Shown here: positions 1 through 6,230 of the stretch, piece by piece
How positions within the stretch are numbered: the stretch's first letter is position 1
Layout of the letters: every line of letters begins with the position of its first letter
Source: Candidatus Competibacteraceae bacterium
Lineage (GTDB): Bacteria; Pseudomonadota; Gammaproteobacteria; Competibacterales; Competibacteraceae
Assembly: GCA_020445045.1 (NCBI GenBank)
Contig: JAGRHI010000203.1
Location: 1-6,612, forward strand
DNA: 6,612 nt
Direction: 5' to 3'
Program-made: the position numbers and the translations under genes
The notes under the pieces: generated by a model
Database searches by the model: none
Seen by the model: only the letters and a program-made list of their open reading frames with translations
Told to the model about the DNA's origin: nothing

Positions 1-2
1 CC

Positions 3-167
3 GTGTTCGGGCTGGTGGCCAACTGGATCGCCTTGTTCGAAGGCTATCAGGCGCAGCCGACTTCGGAAGGCGTCAGTCTCGCCACCACCCGCACCGTGGT
101 GGACACCTCGCTGGCGGTGCTGGGCCTGGATTTCCTGCTGACCGCCCTGATGTTCGGAGAGTGGTAA
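3..167 (+). CDS. mlaE: MlaE, phospholipid ABC transporter permease (C-terminal part)
   Basis: Only the last 54 codons are in the window; the gene starts off the left edge. MlaE is the inner-membrane permease of the MlaFEDB complex, which handles phospholipids exchanged with the outer membrane through MlaC. The visible tail reads WIALFEGYQAQPTSEGVS, then ATTRTVVDTSLAVLGLDFLL and a terminal TALMFGEW. This closely follows the E. coli MlaE C-terminus, including the conserved ATTRTVV block before the last hydrophobic helix. The stop TAA is at 165-167, and mlaD begins 2 nt later, as expected for translationally coupled subunits. The ATPase gene mlaF should lie upstream outside the window. The family assignment is secure; nothing can be said about the missing N-terminal part. 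Confidence 0.95.
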   Translation: MFGLVANWIALFEGYQAQPTSEGVSLATTRTVVDTSLAVLGLDFLLTALMFGEW

Positions 168-169
168 TC

Positions 170-652
170 ATGAAACAAAAGAATCTGGAACTGGCGGTCG
201 GCCTGTTCGTCGCGCTGGGGCTGGCGGCGTTTTTCATGCTGGCGGTCAAGGTCAGCGACCTCAGCAGCCTGGGAGACGACGAAGGCTACCGGGTCACCGC
301 CCACTTCGAAAATATCGGTGGCCTCAAGGCCCGCGCCCCGGTCACGCTGGGCGGCGTGCGCATCGGCCGGGTGGTCGGCATCGGTCTGGACCCGCAAAGC
401 TATGAAGCCGTGGTCACGATGTCCATCGATCCCAAGTACGACCGCTTGCCGACGGACTCCAGCGCCAGCATTCTGACCTCGGGATTGCTGGGCGAACAAT
501 ACGTCGGGCTGGAACCCGGCGGCATGGACAGCTATCTCAAGGAGGGTGGGACGCTCAAGCTGACCCAATCGGCGCTGGTGCTGGAAAAACTGATCGGGCG
601 GGTATTTACCAACATGGCGTCGGGCGACTCCACGCCACCCAAGACGCCCTGA
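170..652 (+). CDS. mlaD: MlaD, MCE-domain subunit of the Mla phospholipid transporter
   Basis: 160-aa protein. MlaD is anchored in the inner membrane and forms a periplasmic hexameric ring above MlaE that passes phospholipids to or from MlaC. Residues about 8-26 form a single hydrophobic anchor (LAVGLFVALGLAAFFMLAV). The MCE domain follows at about 40-116, with the family signatures FENIGGLKARAPVTLGGVRI at 46-65 and SGLLGEQYVGLEPGG at 104-118. A conserved C-terminal helix starts at SALVLEKLIGRVF (134-146). The chosen ATG at 170 has GGAGAG (156-161) 8 nt upstream and follows the mlaE stop by 2 nt; the in-frame GTG at 161 lies inside mlaE and overlaps that RBS. E. coli MlaD is 183 aa; this one lacks most of the low-complexity tail after the C-terminal helix. 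Confidence 0.96.
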   Translation: MKQKNLELAVGLFVALGLAAFFMLAVKVSDLSSLGDDEGYRVTAHFENIGGLKARAPVTLGGVRIGRVVGIGLDPQSYEAVVTMSIDPKYDRLPTDSSASILTSGLLGEQYVGLEPGGMDSYLKEGGTLKLTQSALVLEKLIGRVFTNMASGDSTPPKTP

Positions 653-653
653 C

Positions 654-677
654 CGCGCCGGTCCCGATCCGGGCGCG
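654..677 (+). other. Hairpin just after the mlaD stop
   Basis: CGCG (654-657) pairs with CGCG (674-677) and CCGG (658-661) pairs with CCGG (669-672). This leaves one bulged G at 673 and a 7-nt loop. It starts 2 nt after the mlaD stop in the 132-nt gap before mlaC. No T-run follows, so it does not look like an intrinsic terminator. It could affect mRNA stability or the relative expression of mlaD and mlaC, or be chance pairing in GC-rich DNA. Confidence 0.3.
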
Positions 678-784
678 CTGGCGTGAACATGAGACGAATT
701 CCCGCAATTGACGATGCGGCCAGCGGCATCCCCGCAAACGCCGCCCCCTGTTTCCCAGCTTAAATTTTAGAGTGAGCCAATCCG

Positions 785-1396
785 ATGAAACGAGTGATCG
801 CCCTCGGCCTGCTGCTGCTAGCGTTGGGCAGCGGCGCCATCGAAGCCGCCGTCAAACCTCCGCAGGACGTGATCCAGGATACCTCGACGCGAATGATCGA
901 TGCCTTGCGGCAGAACCGCGCGAAACTCGACCGGGACCCTGGGCAGATTTACGGACTGGTCAATCAGATCGTGTTGCCCAATTTCGATTTCGAACTGATG
1001 TCGCGCTGGGTGTTGGGCCGGGCTTGGCAGCAGGCCAGCCCCGACCAGCGCCGCCGCTTCACCGAGGAATTCCGCACCTTGCTGGTCCGCACCTACGCCA
1101 AGGCGTTGCTGGAGTATTCCGACGAAGACTTGCGGTTGCTGCCGCAACCGACCGTGGGGGACGGCAGCGAGGCGACGGTCAAGACCGAAGTGCGGCTGAA
1201 AGCCGGGCGACCGATCCAGATCAACTACAGCATGCATCTCAACAACGATGGCTGGAAAGTCTACGACGTCAAGGTGGACGGGGTCAGCCTGGTCACCAAC
1301 TACCGCAGTACCTTCGCCAGCCAGATCCGTGCCAGTGGCATGGACTCGGTCATCGCCGATCTCCAGCAGCGCAACAACGCCCAGGGGCCGCGCTGA
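785..1396 (+). CDS. mlaC: MlaC, periplasmic phospholipid-binding protein
   Basis: 203-aa Tgt2/MlaC-family protein. MlaC is the soluble periplasmic carrier that shuttles phospholipids between the outer-membrane MlaA complex and the inner-membrane MlaFEDB complex. The N-terminus is a classic Sec signal peptide: MKR, then a hydrophobic core (VIALGLLLLALGSGA), with likely cleavage near A21-A22. The mature part matches the family with VLPNFDFELMSRWVLGRAW (about 63-81), the helix SPDQRRRFTEEFRTLLVRTY (about 85-104), and the C-terminal strand block DGWKVYDVKVDGVSLVTNYR (155-174). Its length is close to E. coli MlaC (211 aa). The ATG is preceded by GAGTGAG (770-776) 8 nt upstream. An overlapping 306-aa reading frame in another phase is a GC-rich shadow. 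The stop overlaps the mlaB start by one base. Confidence 0.96.
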   Translation: MKRVIALGLLLLALGSGAIEAAVKPPQDVIQDTSTRMIDALRQNRAKLDRDPGQIYGLVNQIVLPNFDFELMSRWVLGRAWQQASPDQRRRFTEEFRTLLVRTYAKALLEYSDEDLRLLPQPTVGDGSEATVKTEVRLKAGRPIQINYSMHLNNDGWKVYDVKVDGVSLVTNYRSTFASQIRASGMDSVIADLQQRNNAQGPR

Positions 1397-1692
1397 TGGC
1401 CCCGGCGCGGGTCAGCCGTGACGGCGACATCCTGCGCGTTCAGGGCGAGCTGAATTTCGATTCCGTCGCGGCGCTGTGGGAAACCACCGAAGCGCTGTTC
1501 GCGGACACCTCGCTTCTCCGTATCGATCTCAGCGGGGTCAGCCGCTCCAACAGCGCGGGAGTGGCTCTGCTGGTGCAATGGCTACGCCAGGCGCGCCGCC
1601 GCCAGCGGGAACTGCTCTTCGTCGACATCCCGGCGCAGATGCGCGCCATCATCCGAGTCGCCGATCTGGAAACGTTGCTGCCCACCGCCTGA
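1396..1692 (+). CDS. mlaB: MlaB, STAS-domain subunit of the Mla transporter
   Basis: 98-aa STAS-domain protein. MlaB sits in the cytoplasm on the ATPase MlaF and is needed for assembly and activity of the MlaFEDB complex. The sequence shows a STAS fold: strand ILRVQGELNF (12-21), helix FDSVAALWETTEALF, strand LLRIDLSGVS (40-49), then the signature loop and helix SNSAGVALLVQWLRQARRR (51-69). The loop carries Ser53 where E. coli MlaB has its functionally important Thr52. The start ATG (1396-1398) overlaps the mlaC stop TGA (1394-1396), indicating translational coupling. STAS proteins also act as anti-sigma-factor antagonists, but position after mlaC in an mlaEDC cluster makes MlaB the right call. 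Confidence 0.93.
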   Translation: MAPARVSRDGDILRVQGELNFDSVAALWETTEALFADTSLLRIDLSGVSRSNSAGVALLVQWLRQARRRQRELLFVDIPAQMRAIIRVADLETLLPTA

Positions 1693-1767
1693 CGGCGAAC
1701 TTCCCCGTGTTCCGCGCCTCACGTTCCGACCCCAACCGCTTCCCCAATCACCCTTTTTCATCCAGCC

Positions 1768-1771
1768 AGGA
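1768..1771 (+). promoter_or_regulatory. RBS of ibaG, deciding the ATG at 1781
   Basis: AGGA lies 9 nt before the ATG at 1781. An in-frame TTG at 1772 would directly abut this site and is therefore unlikely to be used, so the protein begins MQAQDIERL. Confidence 0.55.
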
Positions 1772-1780
1772 TTGACCGCG

Positions 1781-2026
1781 ATGCAAGCACAAGACATCGA
1801 ACGTCTGATCGAAGAACAACTGCCGGACGCACGGGCCAAGGTTCGCGGCGATGACGGCGTCCATTTCGAGGCGATGGTCGTCAGCACGGCCTTCGCCGGC
1901 AAGTCACTGTTACAGCAGCACCGGCTGGTATACGCAGCGCTGGGTGGACGCATGGAGCGCGAGGAGATCCACGCCCTGTCCCTCAAGACCTACACGCCGG
2001 ACACTTGGCAAGAACTACCCTCCTGA
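1781..2026 (+). CDS. ibaG: IbaG/YrbA-type BolA family protein
   Basis: 81-aa BolA-fold protein. In E. coli the gene at this locus between mlaB and murA is ibaG (yrbA). BolA-family proteins pair with monothiol glutaredoxins and take part in iron-sulfur cluster handling; IbaG is also linked to acid response. The sequence shows the BolA helix-strand pattern: helix DIERLIEEQLPDARAKVR (5-22), strands FEAMVVSTAFAGKSLLQQHR (29-48), helix LVYAALGGRM, and the conserved ending EIHALSLKTYTPDTW (62-76). His64 is at the position used for metal or cluster binding in the family. It lies 88 nt after mlaB and 20 nt before murA, probably in the same transcript. The family is certain; the regulatory role here is inferred from gene order. 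Confidence 0.92.
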   Translation: MQAQDIERLIEEQLPDARAKVRGDDGVHFEAMVVSTAFAGKSLLQQHRLVYAALGGRMEREEIHALSLKTYTPDTWQELPS

Positions 2027-2046
2027 CTCCGGCGGACCCTGTTTTC

Positions 2047-3306
2047 ATGAGCAAACTCATCATCAATGGCGGCGTACCGCTGTTCGGCGAGCTGCGCGCC
2101 TCCGGCGCCAAGAACGCGGTGCTGCCGATTCTGGCCGCCACCCTGCTGGCCGACGAGCCGGTCACCATTCGCAACGTCCCGCACTTGCAGGACGTCACCA
2201 CCACCATGGAACTGCTGGGCCGCATGGGGGTGGACCTGGTGGTCGACGAGCGGATGAACATCCAGGTGGACCCACGCACGATCCAGAGCTTCCAGGCGCC
2301 TTACGAATTGGTGCGCACCATGCGCGCCTCGATCCTGGTGCTGGGACCACTGCTGGCCCGCTTCGGTCAGGCCGAGGTGTCGCTGCCGGGCGGCTGCGCC
2401 ATCGGCTCGCGGCCGGTCAACCTGCACATCAAGGGATTGGAAGCGATGGGCGCCGACATCAAGGTCGAAAACGGCTACATCCGCGCCCGCTCCGGCCGCT
2501 TGCAGGGCGCGCGCATCGTACTGGACCTGGTCACGGTGACCGGCACCGAAAACCTGCTGATGGCCGCCACGCTGGCTCGGGGCACCACGGTGATCGAGAA
2601 CGCCGCCCGGGAACCCGAAGTGGTGGATCTGGCCGACTGCCTGAAGGCGATGGGCGCGCGGATCGACGGGGCCGGCACCGATACCCTGGTGATCGAAGGA
2701 GTCGAGCGCCTCGGTGGCGCCCACTATCAGGTGCTGCCGGACCGGATCGAAACCGCCACCTACCTGCTGGCGGGGGCAATCACCGGCGGCCGGGTCAAAA
2801 TGAAGGACACCCGCCCGGAAATCCTGGAAGCGGTGTTGCTCAAACTGGAAGAAGCCGGCGTCCAAGTCAATACCGGTCCCGACTGGATCGAAGTGGACAT
2901 GCTCGGCCGCCGGCCCAAGGCCGTGCGCATCCGCACCGCGCCCTATCCAGCCTTCCCCACCGACATGCAAGCCCAGTTCGTCGCGCTCAACGCCGTCGCC
3001 GAAGGCACCGGCGTGATCACCGAAACGGTGTTCGAAAACCGCTTCATGCACGTCAACGAACTGCAACGGATGGGCGCCCAGATCGAGCTGGAAGGCAACA
3101 CCGCCGTCAGTATCGGGGTACCCCGGCTGACCGGCGCGCCGGTCATGGCCACCGATCTGCGCGCCTCGGCCAGCCTGATCCTGGCGGCGCTGGTCGCCGA
3201 CGGCGATACCATCCTCGACCGCATTTACCACATCGACCGCGGCTACGATTGCATCGAGGAAAAGCTATCGCATCTGGGCGCGCGCATCCGCCGGACGCCG
3301 GGTTGA
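2047..3306 (+). CDS. murA: MurA, UDP-N-acetylglucosamine 1-carboxyvinyltransferase
   Basis: 419-aa cytoplasmic enzyme that transfers the enolpyruvyl group of PEP to UDP-GlcNAc, the first committed step of peptidoglycan synthesis and the target of fosfomycin. Key residues are all present: Lys22 in SGAKNAVLP, Cys117 in GGCAIGSRPVN (E. coli Cys115, the PEP-reactive residue alkylated by fosfomycin), Asp306 in FPTDMQAQF (E. coli Asp305), and Arg398 in DRGY (E. coli Arg397). Because Cys117 is a Cys and not Asp, no intrinsic fosfomycin insensitivity is predicted from this site. Length equals E. coli MurA (419 aa). The ATG at 2047 gives the standard N-terminus MSKLIINGG, with a weak GGCGGA 10 nt upstream; an in-frame TTG at 2005 lies inside ibaG and is rejected. 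hisG follows after 6 nt. Confidence 0.98.
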   Translation: MSKLIINGGVPLFGELRASGAKNAVLPILAATLLADEPVTIRNVPHLQDVTTTMELLGRMGVDLVVDERMNIQVDPRTIQSFQAPYELVRTMRASILVLGPLLARFGQAEVSLPGGCAIGSRPVNLHIKGLEAMGADIKVENGYIRARSGRLQGARIVLDLVTVTGTENLLMAATLARGTTVIENAAREPEVVDLADCLKAMGARIDGAGTDTLVIEGVERLGGAHYQVLPDRIETATYLLAGAITGGRVKMKDTRPEILEAVLLKLEEAGVQVNTGPDWIEVDMLGRRPKAVRIRTAPYPAFPTDMQAQFVALNAVAEGTGVITETVFENRFMHVNELQRMGAQIELEGNTAVSIGVPRLTGAPVMATDLRASASLILAALVADGDTILDRIYHIDRGYDCIEEKLSHLGARIRRTPG

Positions 3307-3312
3307 ACGCCA

Positions 3313-3945
3313 ATGACCCCAACGCTGACCATCGCCCTATCCAAGGGCCGCATCTTCAAGGAAACCCTGCCGCTGCTGGCGGCGGCGGCCATCGTGCCGA
3401 CCGACGATCCGGAAACCAGCCGCAAGCTGATCCTCGACACCAACCAGCCCGACGTGAAGCTGGTGATCATCCGCGCCACCGACGTACCGACCTACGTGCA
3501 GTACGGCGCCGCCGATCTGGGCGTGGCTGGCAAGGACGTCTTGCTGGAACACGGCGGTGAAGGACTATACGAACCGCTGGATCTGAAGATCGCCCGTTGC
3601 CGACTGATGGTGGCCGGTAATCCCGACCACCGGCCACGCCTGAACCGCACCCGCATCGCCACCAAATACATCAACACCACCCGGCGCTGGTTTGCCGACC
3701 AGGGTCGGCAGGTGGAGGTCATCAAGCTGTACGGCTCGATGGAGCTGGCGCCGCTGGTCGGGCTGGCCGATTACATCGTCGACGTGGTGGATACCGGCAA
3801 GACCTTGCAAGCGAACGGTCTGGCGCCGCTGGAACATATCGCCGATATCAGCTCGCGGCTGATCATCAACAAGGCCGCCATGAAGATGAAACACGCCCGG
3901 ATCAAGGCGATCATGGCCCGCATGGCCGCCGCTGTTGGCGTCTGA
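3313..3945 (+). CDS. hisG: HisG, ATP phosphoribosyltransferase catalytic subunit (short form)
   Basis: 210-aa enzyme that joins ATP and PRPP to make phosphoribosyl-ATP, the first step of histidine biosynthesis. Visible family motifs are the N-terminal IALSKGRIFKETLPLL, the block QYGAADLGVAGKDVLLEHG, and the PRPP-binding loop DVVDTGKTLQANGL, whose Asp157, Asp160, Thr161, Gly162 and Thr164 are the expected residues. The chain stops after the catalytic domains and lacks the roughly 80-residue C-terminal ACT-like regulatory domain of the E. coli long form (299 aa). From family knowledge, short HisG acts in a hetero-octamer with HisZ, which gives histidine feedback control; no hisZ is in this window. 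The ATG is 6 nt after the murA stop with only a weak Shine-Dalgarno, suggesting coupling to murA translation. Confidence 0.97.
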   Translation: MTPTLTIALSKGRIFKETLPLLAAAAIVPTDDPETSRKLILDTNQPDVKLVIIRATDVPTYVQYGAADLGVAGKDVLLEHGGEGLYEPLDLKIARCRLMVAGNPDHRPRLNRTRIATKYINTTRRWFADQGRQVEVIKLYGSMELAPLVGLADYIVDVVDTGKTLQANGLAPLEHIADISSRLIINKAAMKMKHARIKAIMARMAAAVGV

Positions 3946-3972
3946 ACCACGACCTCTTGCCCACTGGCGGAC

Positions 3973-3980
3973 GAGGGGAG
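3973..3980 (+). promoter_or_regulatory. Distant purine-rich RBS upstream of hisD
   Basis: GAGGGGAG is the only strong Shine-Dalgarno-like run in the 48-nt hisG-hisD gap. It lies 13 nt before the ATG at 3994 and 22 nt before a second in-frame ATG at 4003. The spacing is long but clearly better for 3994, so that start is preferred. Confidence 0.4.
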
Positions 3981-3993
3981 CATCCATACCGGA

Positions 3994-5316
3994 ATGCCGC
4001 TCATGCCGAATATCCAACGCCTGAATACCGCCGATGCCGATTTCTGGCCACGCCTGGAAACCCTGACCGCCTGGGAAGGGGTCGCCGACGAAGCCGTGAC
4101 CGCCGTGGTGCGCGAGATTCTCGCGCGGGTGCGGACGGAGGGCGACGCCGCGCTGCTGGATTACACCCATCGCTTCGACCGACTGGACGCCGCTGGCGCC
4201 GCCGACCTGGAAATCCCCGCCGAGCGGCTGCGGCAGGCGCTGGCCGCCATTCCCGCCGAGCGGCGCGTGGCGCTGGAAACCGCCGCCGGCCGCATCCGCG
4301 CCTACGCCGAACGGCAAAAACTGGCCTCCTGGACCTTCACCGAAGCCGACGGCAGCGTGCTCGGCCAGCAGGTGACGCCGCTGGATCGGGTCGGGCTGTA
4401 CGTGCCTGGCGGCAAGGCCGCCTATCCGTCCTCGGTGCTGATGAACGCCATTCCCGCCAAGGTGGCCGGCGTGCCGGAAGTGGTGATGGTGGCGCCGACG
4501 CCGGGCGGCGCGCTCAACGATCTGGTGCTGGCCGCCGCCGCCGTGGCGGGGGTGGATCGGGTTTTCACCCTCGGCGGAGCGCAGGCGATCGCCGCGCTGG
4601 CCTACGGCACCGCCACCGTGCCACGGGTGGACAAGATCGTCGGTCCGGGCAACATCTACGTCGCCGCCGCCAAACGACAGGTGTTCGGCGCGGTGGGCAT
4701 CGACATGATCGCCGGACCGTCGGAAATCCTGGTGGTTTGCGACGGGCTGACCGATCCCGACTGGATCGCCATGGACCTGTTTTCACAGGCCGAACACGAC
4801 GAGGACGCCCAACCGATCCTGATCAGCCCGGACCCGGCGTTCCTGGAGCGGGTCGCCGCCAGCATCGAGCGCCTGCTGCCGGCGTTGGAACGGCGAGACA
4901 TCATCGAGGCTTCGCTGTGCCGGCGGGCGGCGCTGATTCAGGTGCGCGACCTGGCCGAGGCGGCGCGGGTGGCCAATTTCATCGCCCCGGAGCACCTGGA
5001 ACTATCGGTGGAGACGCCGGAAGAACTGTTGCCGCTGATCCGCCACGCCGGCGCGATCTTCATGGGCCGCCATACCGCCGAGGCGCTGGGCGATTACTGC
5101 GCCGGTCCCAATCATGTGCTGCCGACCTCGCGCACCGCGCGCTTTTCCTCGCCGTTGGGGGTGTACGACTTCCAGAAGCGGACCAGCATCATTCATTGCT
5201 CGCCGGCCGGGGCGGCGACGCTGGGCCGCACCGCTTCGGTATTGGCGCGTGGCGAGGGCTTGACGGCGCACGCCCGGTCGGCGGAATCGCGCTTGCAACT
5301 GGCGGATAATTCCTGA
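3994..5316 (+). CDS. hisD: HisD, histidinol dehydrogenase
   Basis: 440-aa zinc enzyme that oxidises L-histidinol to L-histidine in two NAD-dependent steps, the end of the histidine pathway. Motifs seen in order are VGLYVPGGKAAYPSSVLMN, the NAD-region block VDKIVGPGNIYVAAAKRQVF, and SQAEHDEDAQ with zinc ligands Gln265 and His268. Then come APEHLELSVE with catalytic Glu333 and His334, GDYCAGPNHVLPTS with zinc ligand Asp367 and active-site His374, and the C-terminal zinc ligand His426 in LTAHARSAESRL. All catalytic and metal residues expected from E. coli HisD are present, and the length is normal. The start at 3994 (MPLMPNIQRL) is chosen for spacing to the purine-rich run at 3973-3980; ATG 4003 is a possible alternative giving 437 aa. 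hisC does not follow; a convergent gene lies 6 nt beyond the stop. Confidence 0.97.
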   Translation: MPLMPNIQRLNTADADFWPRLETLTAWEGVADEAVTAVVREILARVRTEGDAALLDYTHRFDRLDAAGAADLEIPAERLRQALAAIPAERRVALETAAGRIRAYAERQKLASWTFTEADGSVLGQQVTPLDRVGLYVPGGKAAYPSSVLMNAIPAKVAGVPEVVMVAPTPGGALNDLVLAAAAVAGVDRVFTLGGAQAIAALAYGTATVPRVDKIVGPGNIYVAAAKRQVFGAVGIDMIAGPSEILVVCDGLTDPDWIAMDLFSQAEHDEDAQPILISPDPAFLERVAASIERLLPALERRDIIEASLCRRAALIQVRDLAEAARVANFIAPEHLELSVETPEELLPLIRHAGAIFMGRHTAEALGDYCAGPNHVLPTSRTARFSSPLGVYDFQKRTSIIHCSPAGAATLGRTASVLARGEGLTAHARSAESRLQLADNS

Positions 5317-5326
5317 ACGTGTTCAG
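5313..5326. repeat. Palindrome holding both convergent stop codons
   Basis: CTGAAC-GT-GTTCAG is an inverted repeat with 6-bp arms and a 2-nt centre. The TGA stop of hisD (5314-5316, + strand) and the TGA stop of the cysteine-cluster gene (5323-5325 read on the - strand) occupy mirror positions in its arms. No T-run flanks it on either side, so terminator function is not supported by the sequence alone. Confidence 0.5.
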
Positions 5327-6102
5327 CCGTTCCCCGCGTCCCGCTCCGCCAGCCGGCCGAATATTTCCCGCACCAGTTCGGGACCGGGTTGCGGCGGCGC
5401 TTCATCCAGGCGAGCGGCCGCTTCCGCCTGCTCCAACGCCAGGATCAGCGCCACCCAACGGGGCGTGGAAGGGTTTTTCTCGACATTCAAGGCCCGCAAC
5501 GTCCTGGCGACCCGGACCACGAGAGGCACCGGTTCGATCGAGTCCACGGTCGGCCGGGCGCAGTTTTCGGCCGGACTGACGACCAGGTACTCGCGGCAGG
5601 CCAGGGGACGCTCCTCGTAGATCGAACACGATTCGTCCTCCAGAAATGGGCAGGCGATTCCCTGCTGAAAATAGGCCAGTCCGGTCGGATCGACCTCATC
5701 GTCGCCAATACGGTTCGGTTCGCGCAGCTTCTCCAGCAGCCCGGCTGCTTGCAGCCGTCGTTTCGCCTCCTCGAACCGGGCCAGGATGGTGGATTTCCGG
5801 GGTTCCGGCATTTGCTCCACCACCTCCCCGAGCCGCCACGCCTCGATCGCCGAGATGGGAACCAGTTGCCGGCAGCAAGCACCGCAGCCTTTTTTGCACG
5901 ATACCGACAACCCCTCCGTCCGCGCGTTTTCCACCGAGAAATCGACGAATCGATCGGTCAAATAACGCAAGAAAGGGAGCAGGTTGCGCAACCGCGCCGG
6001 CCCGGCCGGCACCGGCATTTCCAGCCGTATCTTTCTGCCAGCGATGATCAATTCGGCGGTGGCGTTCAAAAGCCCGCCGGCGTCTTCAGCATGAGTGGTC
6101 AT
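5323..6102 (-). CDS. YkgJ-family cysteine-cluster protein
   Basis: 259-aa protein of the YkgJ/CxxCxxCC family, annotated as putative zinc- or iron-chelating; no biochemical function is firmly established. The defining cluster is C69-x3-C73-x2-C76-C77 in SCKKGCGACCRQLVPISAIE. A second cysteine set follows: C151 and C159 in ACPFLEDESCSIYEERPLAC, then C169 and C181. The order (first cluster, a roughly 70-residue helical spacer, then CPFL-x3-SC-x-IY-x2-RPLACR) is the family pattern and would allow a metal or Fe-S site built from both halves. It is much longer than E. coli YkgJ (109 aa), with extra N-terminal (1-65) and C-terminal (185-259) regions that are probably helical. No signal peptide or membrane segment is seen, so it is likely cytoplasmic. 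The ATG at 6102 has GGGAG 5 nt upstream. It converges on hisD and follows a GntR-type regulator gene by 133 nt. Confidence 0.85.
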   Translation of the reverse strand: MTTHAEDAGGLLNATAELIIAGRKIRLEMPVPAGPARLRNLLPFLRYLTDRFVDFSVENARTEGLSVSCKKGCGACCRQLVPISAIEAWRLGEVVEQMPEPRKSTILARFEEAKRRLQAAGLLEKLREPNRIGDDEVDPTGLAYFQQGIACPFLEDESCSIYEERPLACREYLVVSPAENCARPTVDSIEPVPLVVRVARTLRALNVEKNPSTPRWVALILALEQAEAAARLDEAPPQPGPELVREIFGRLAERDAGNG

Positions 6103-6152
6103 TATCGCTCCCGAAAGCGTGGAATACCTTCAACATCCAACATCGACTCACC

Positions 6153-6175
6153 AGGCCGTTTTCGCCAAGGCCGTT
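6153..6175. repeat. Two direct 8-bp repeats upstream of the cysteine-cluster gene
   Basis: AGGCCGTT occurs at 6153-6160 and again at 6168-6175, a 15-bp period. They lie 51-73 bp upstream of the start codon at 6102. Nearby, CAACATC is repeated in tandem (6131-6144). These could be protein-binding half-sites or chance; no clear -35/-10 pair is recognised in the gap. Confidence 0.3.
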
Positions 6176-6196
6176 CAAGCAACCCAGCCAACCCCA

Positions 6197-6230
6197 GCCT
6201 CGCTGTTCGACCAGGCCCCAGCAGCGAGGC
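6197..6230 (-). other. Hairpin just after the regulator gene
   Basis: GCCTCGCTG (6197-6205) is perfectly complementary to CAGCGAGGC (6222-6230), a 9-bp stem with a 16-nt loop. On the minus strand it begins 5 nt after the regulator stop codon, the position expected of a transcription terminator. No U-run follows, so it is either a non-canonical or Rho-aided 3' end or an RNA-stabilising structure. Confidence 0.45.

Noticed and set aside
772..1692. A 306-codon frame across mlaC that ends in phase with mlaB, which might suggest a fusion protein
   Set aside because: Only the last 98 codons are the real MlaB. The upstream part is the mlaC sequence read out of frame, and mlaB has its own ATG overlapping the mlaC stop.
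1694..1758. Possible terminator between mlaB and ibaG (weak inverted repeat at 1694-1718 and a T-run at 1754-1758)
   Set aside because: The stem is short with a 3-nt bulge and is about 35 nt away from the T-run, so the parts do not form an intrinsic terminator.
1851..3560. A 569-codon open frame on + in another phase over ibaG, murA and hisG, and a 413-codon frame on - at 1990-3231
   Set aside because: Both are shadows in GC-rich DNA. The translations are rich in Arg, Gly, Pro and Ala or in His, Gln and Asp with no recognisable domain, and the MurA and HisG frames are fully conserved.
3957..5309. A 450-codon open frame on + overlapping hisD
   Set aside because: It is low-complexity and Arg/Gly-rich, while the overlapping HisD frame carries every catalytic and zinc-binding residue.
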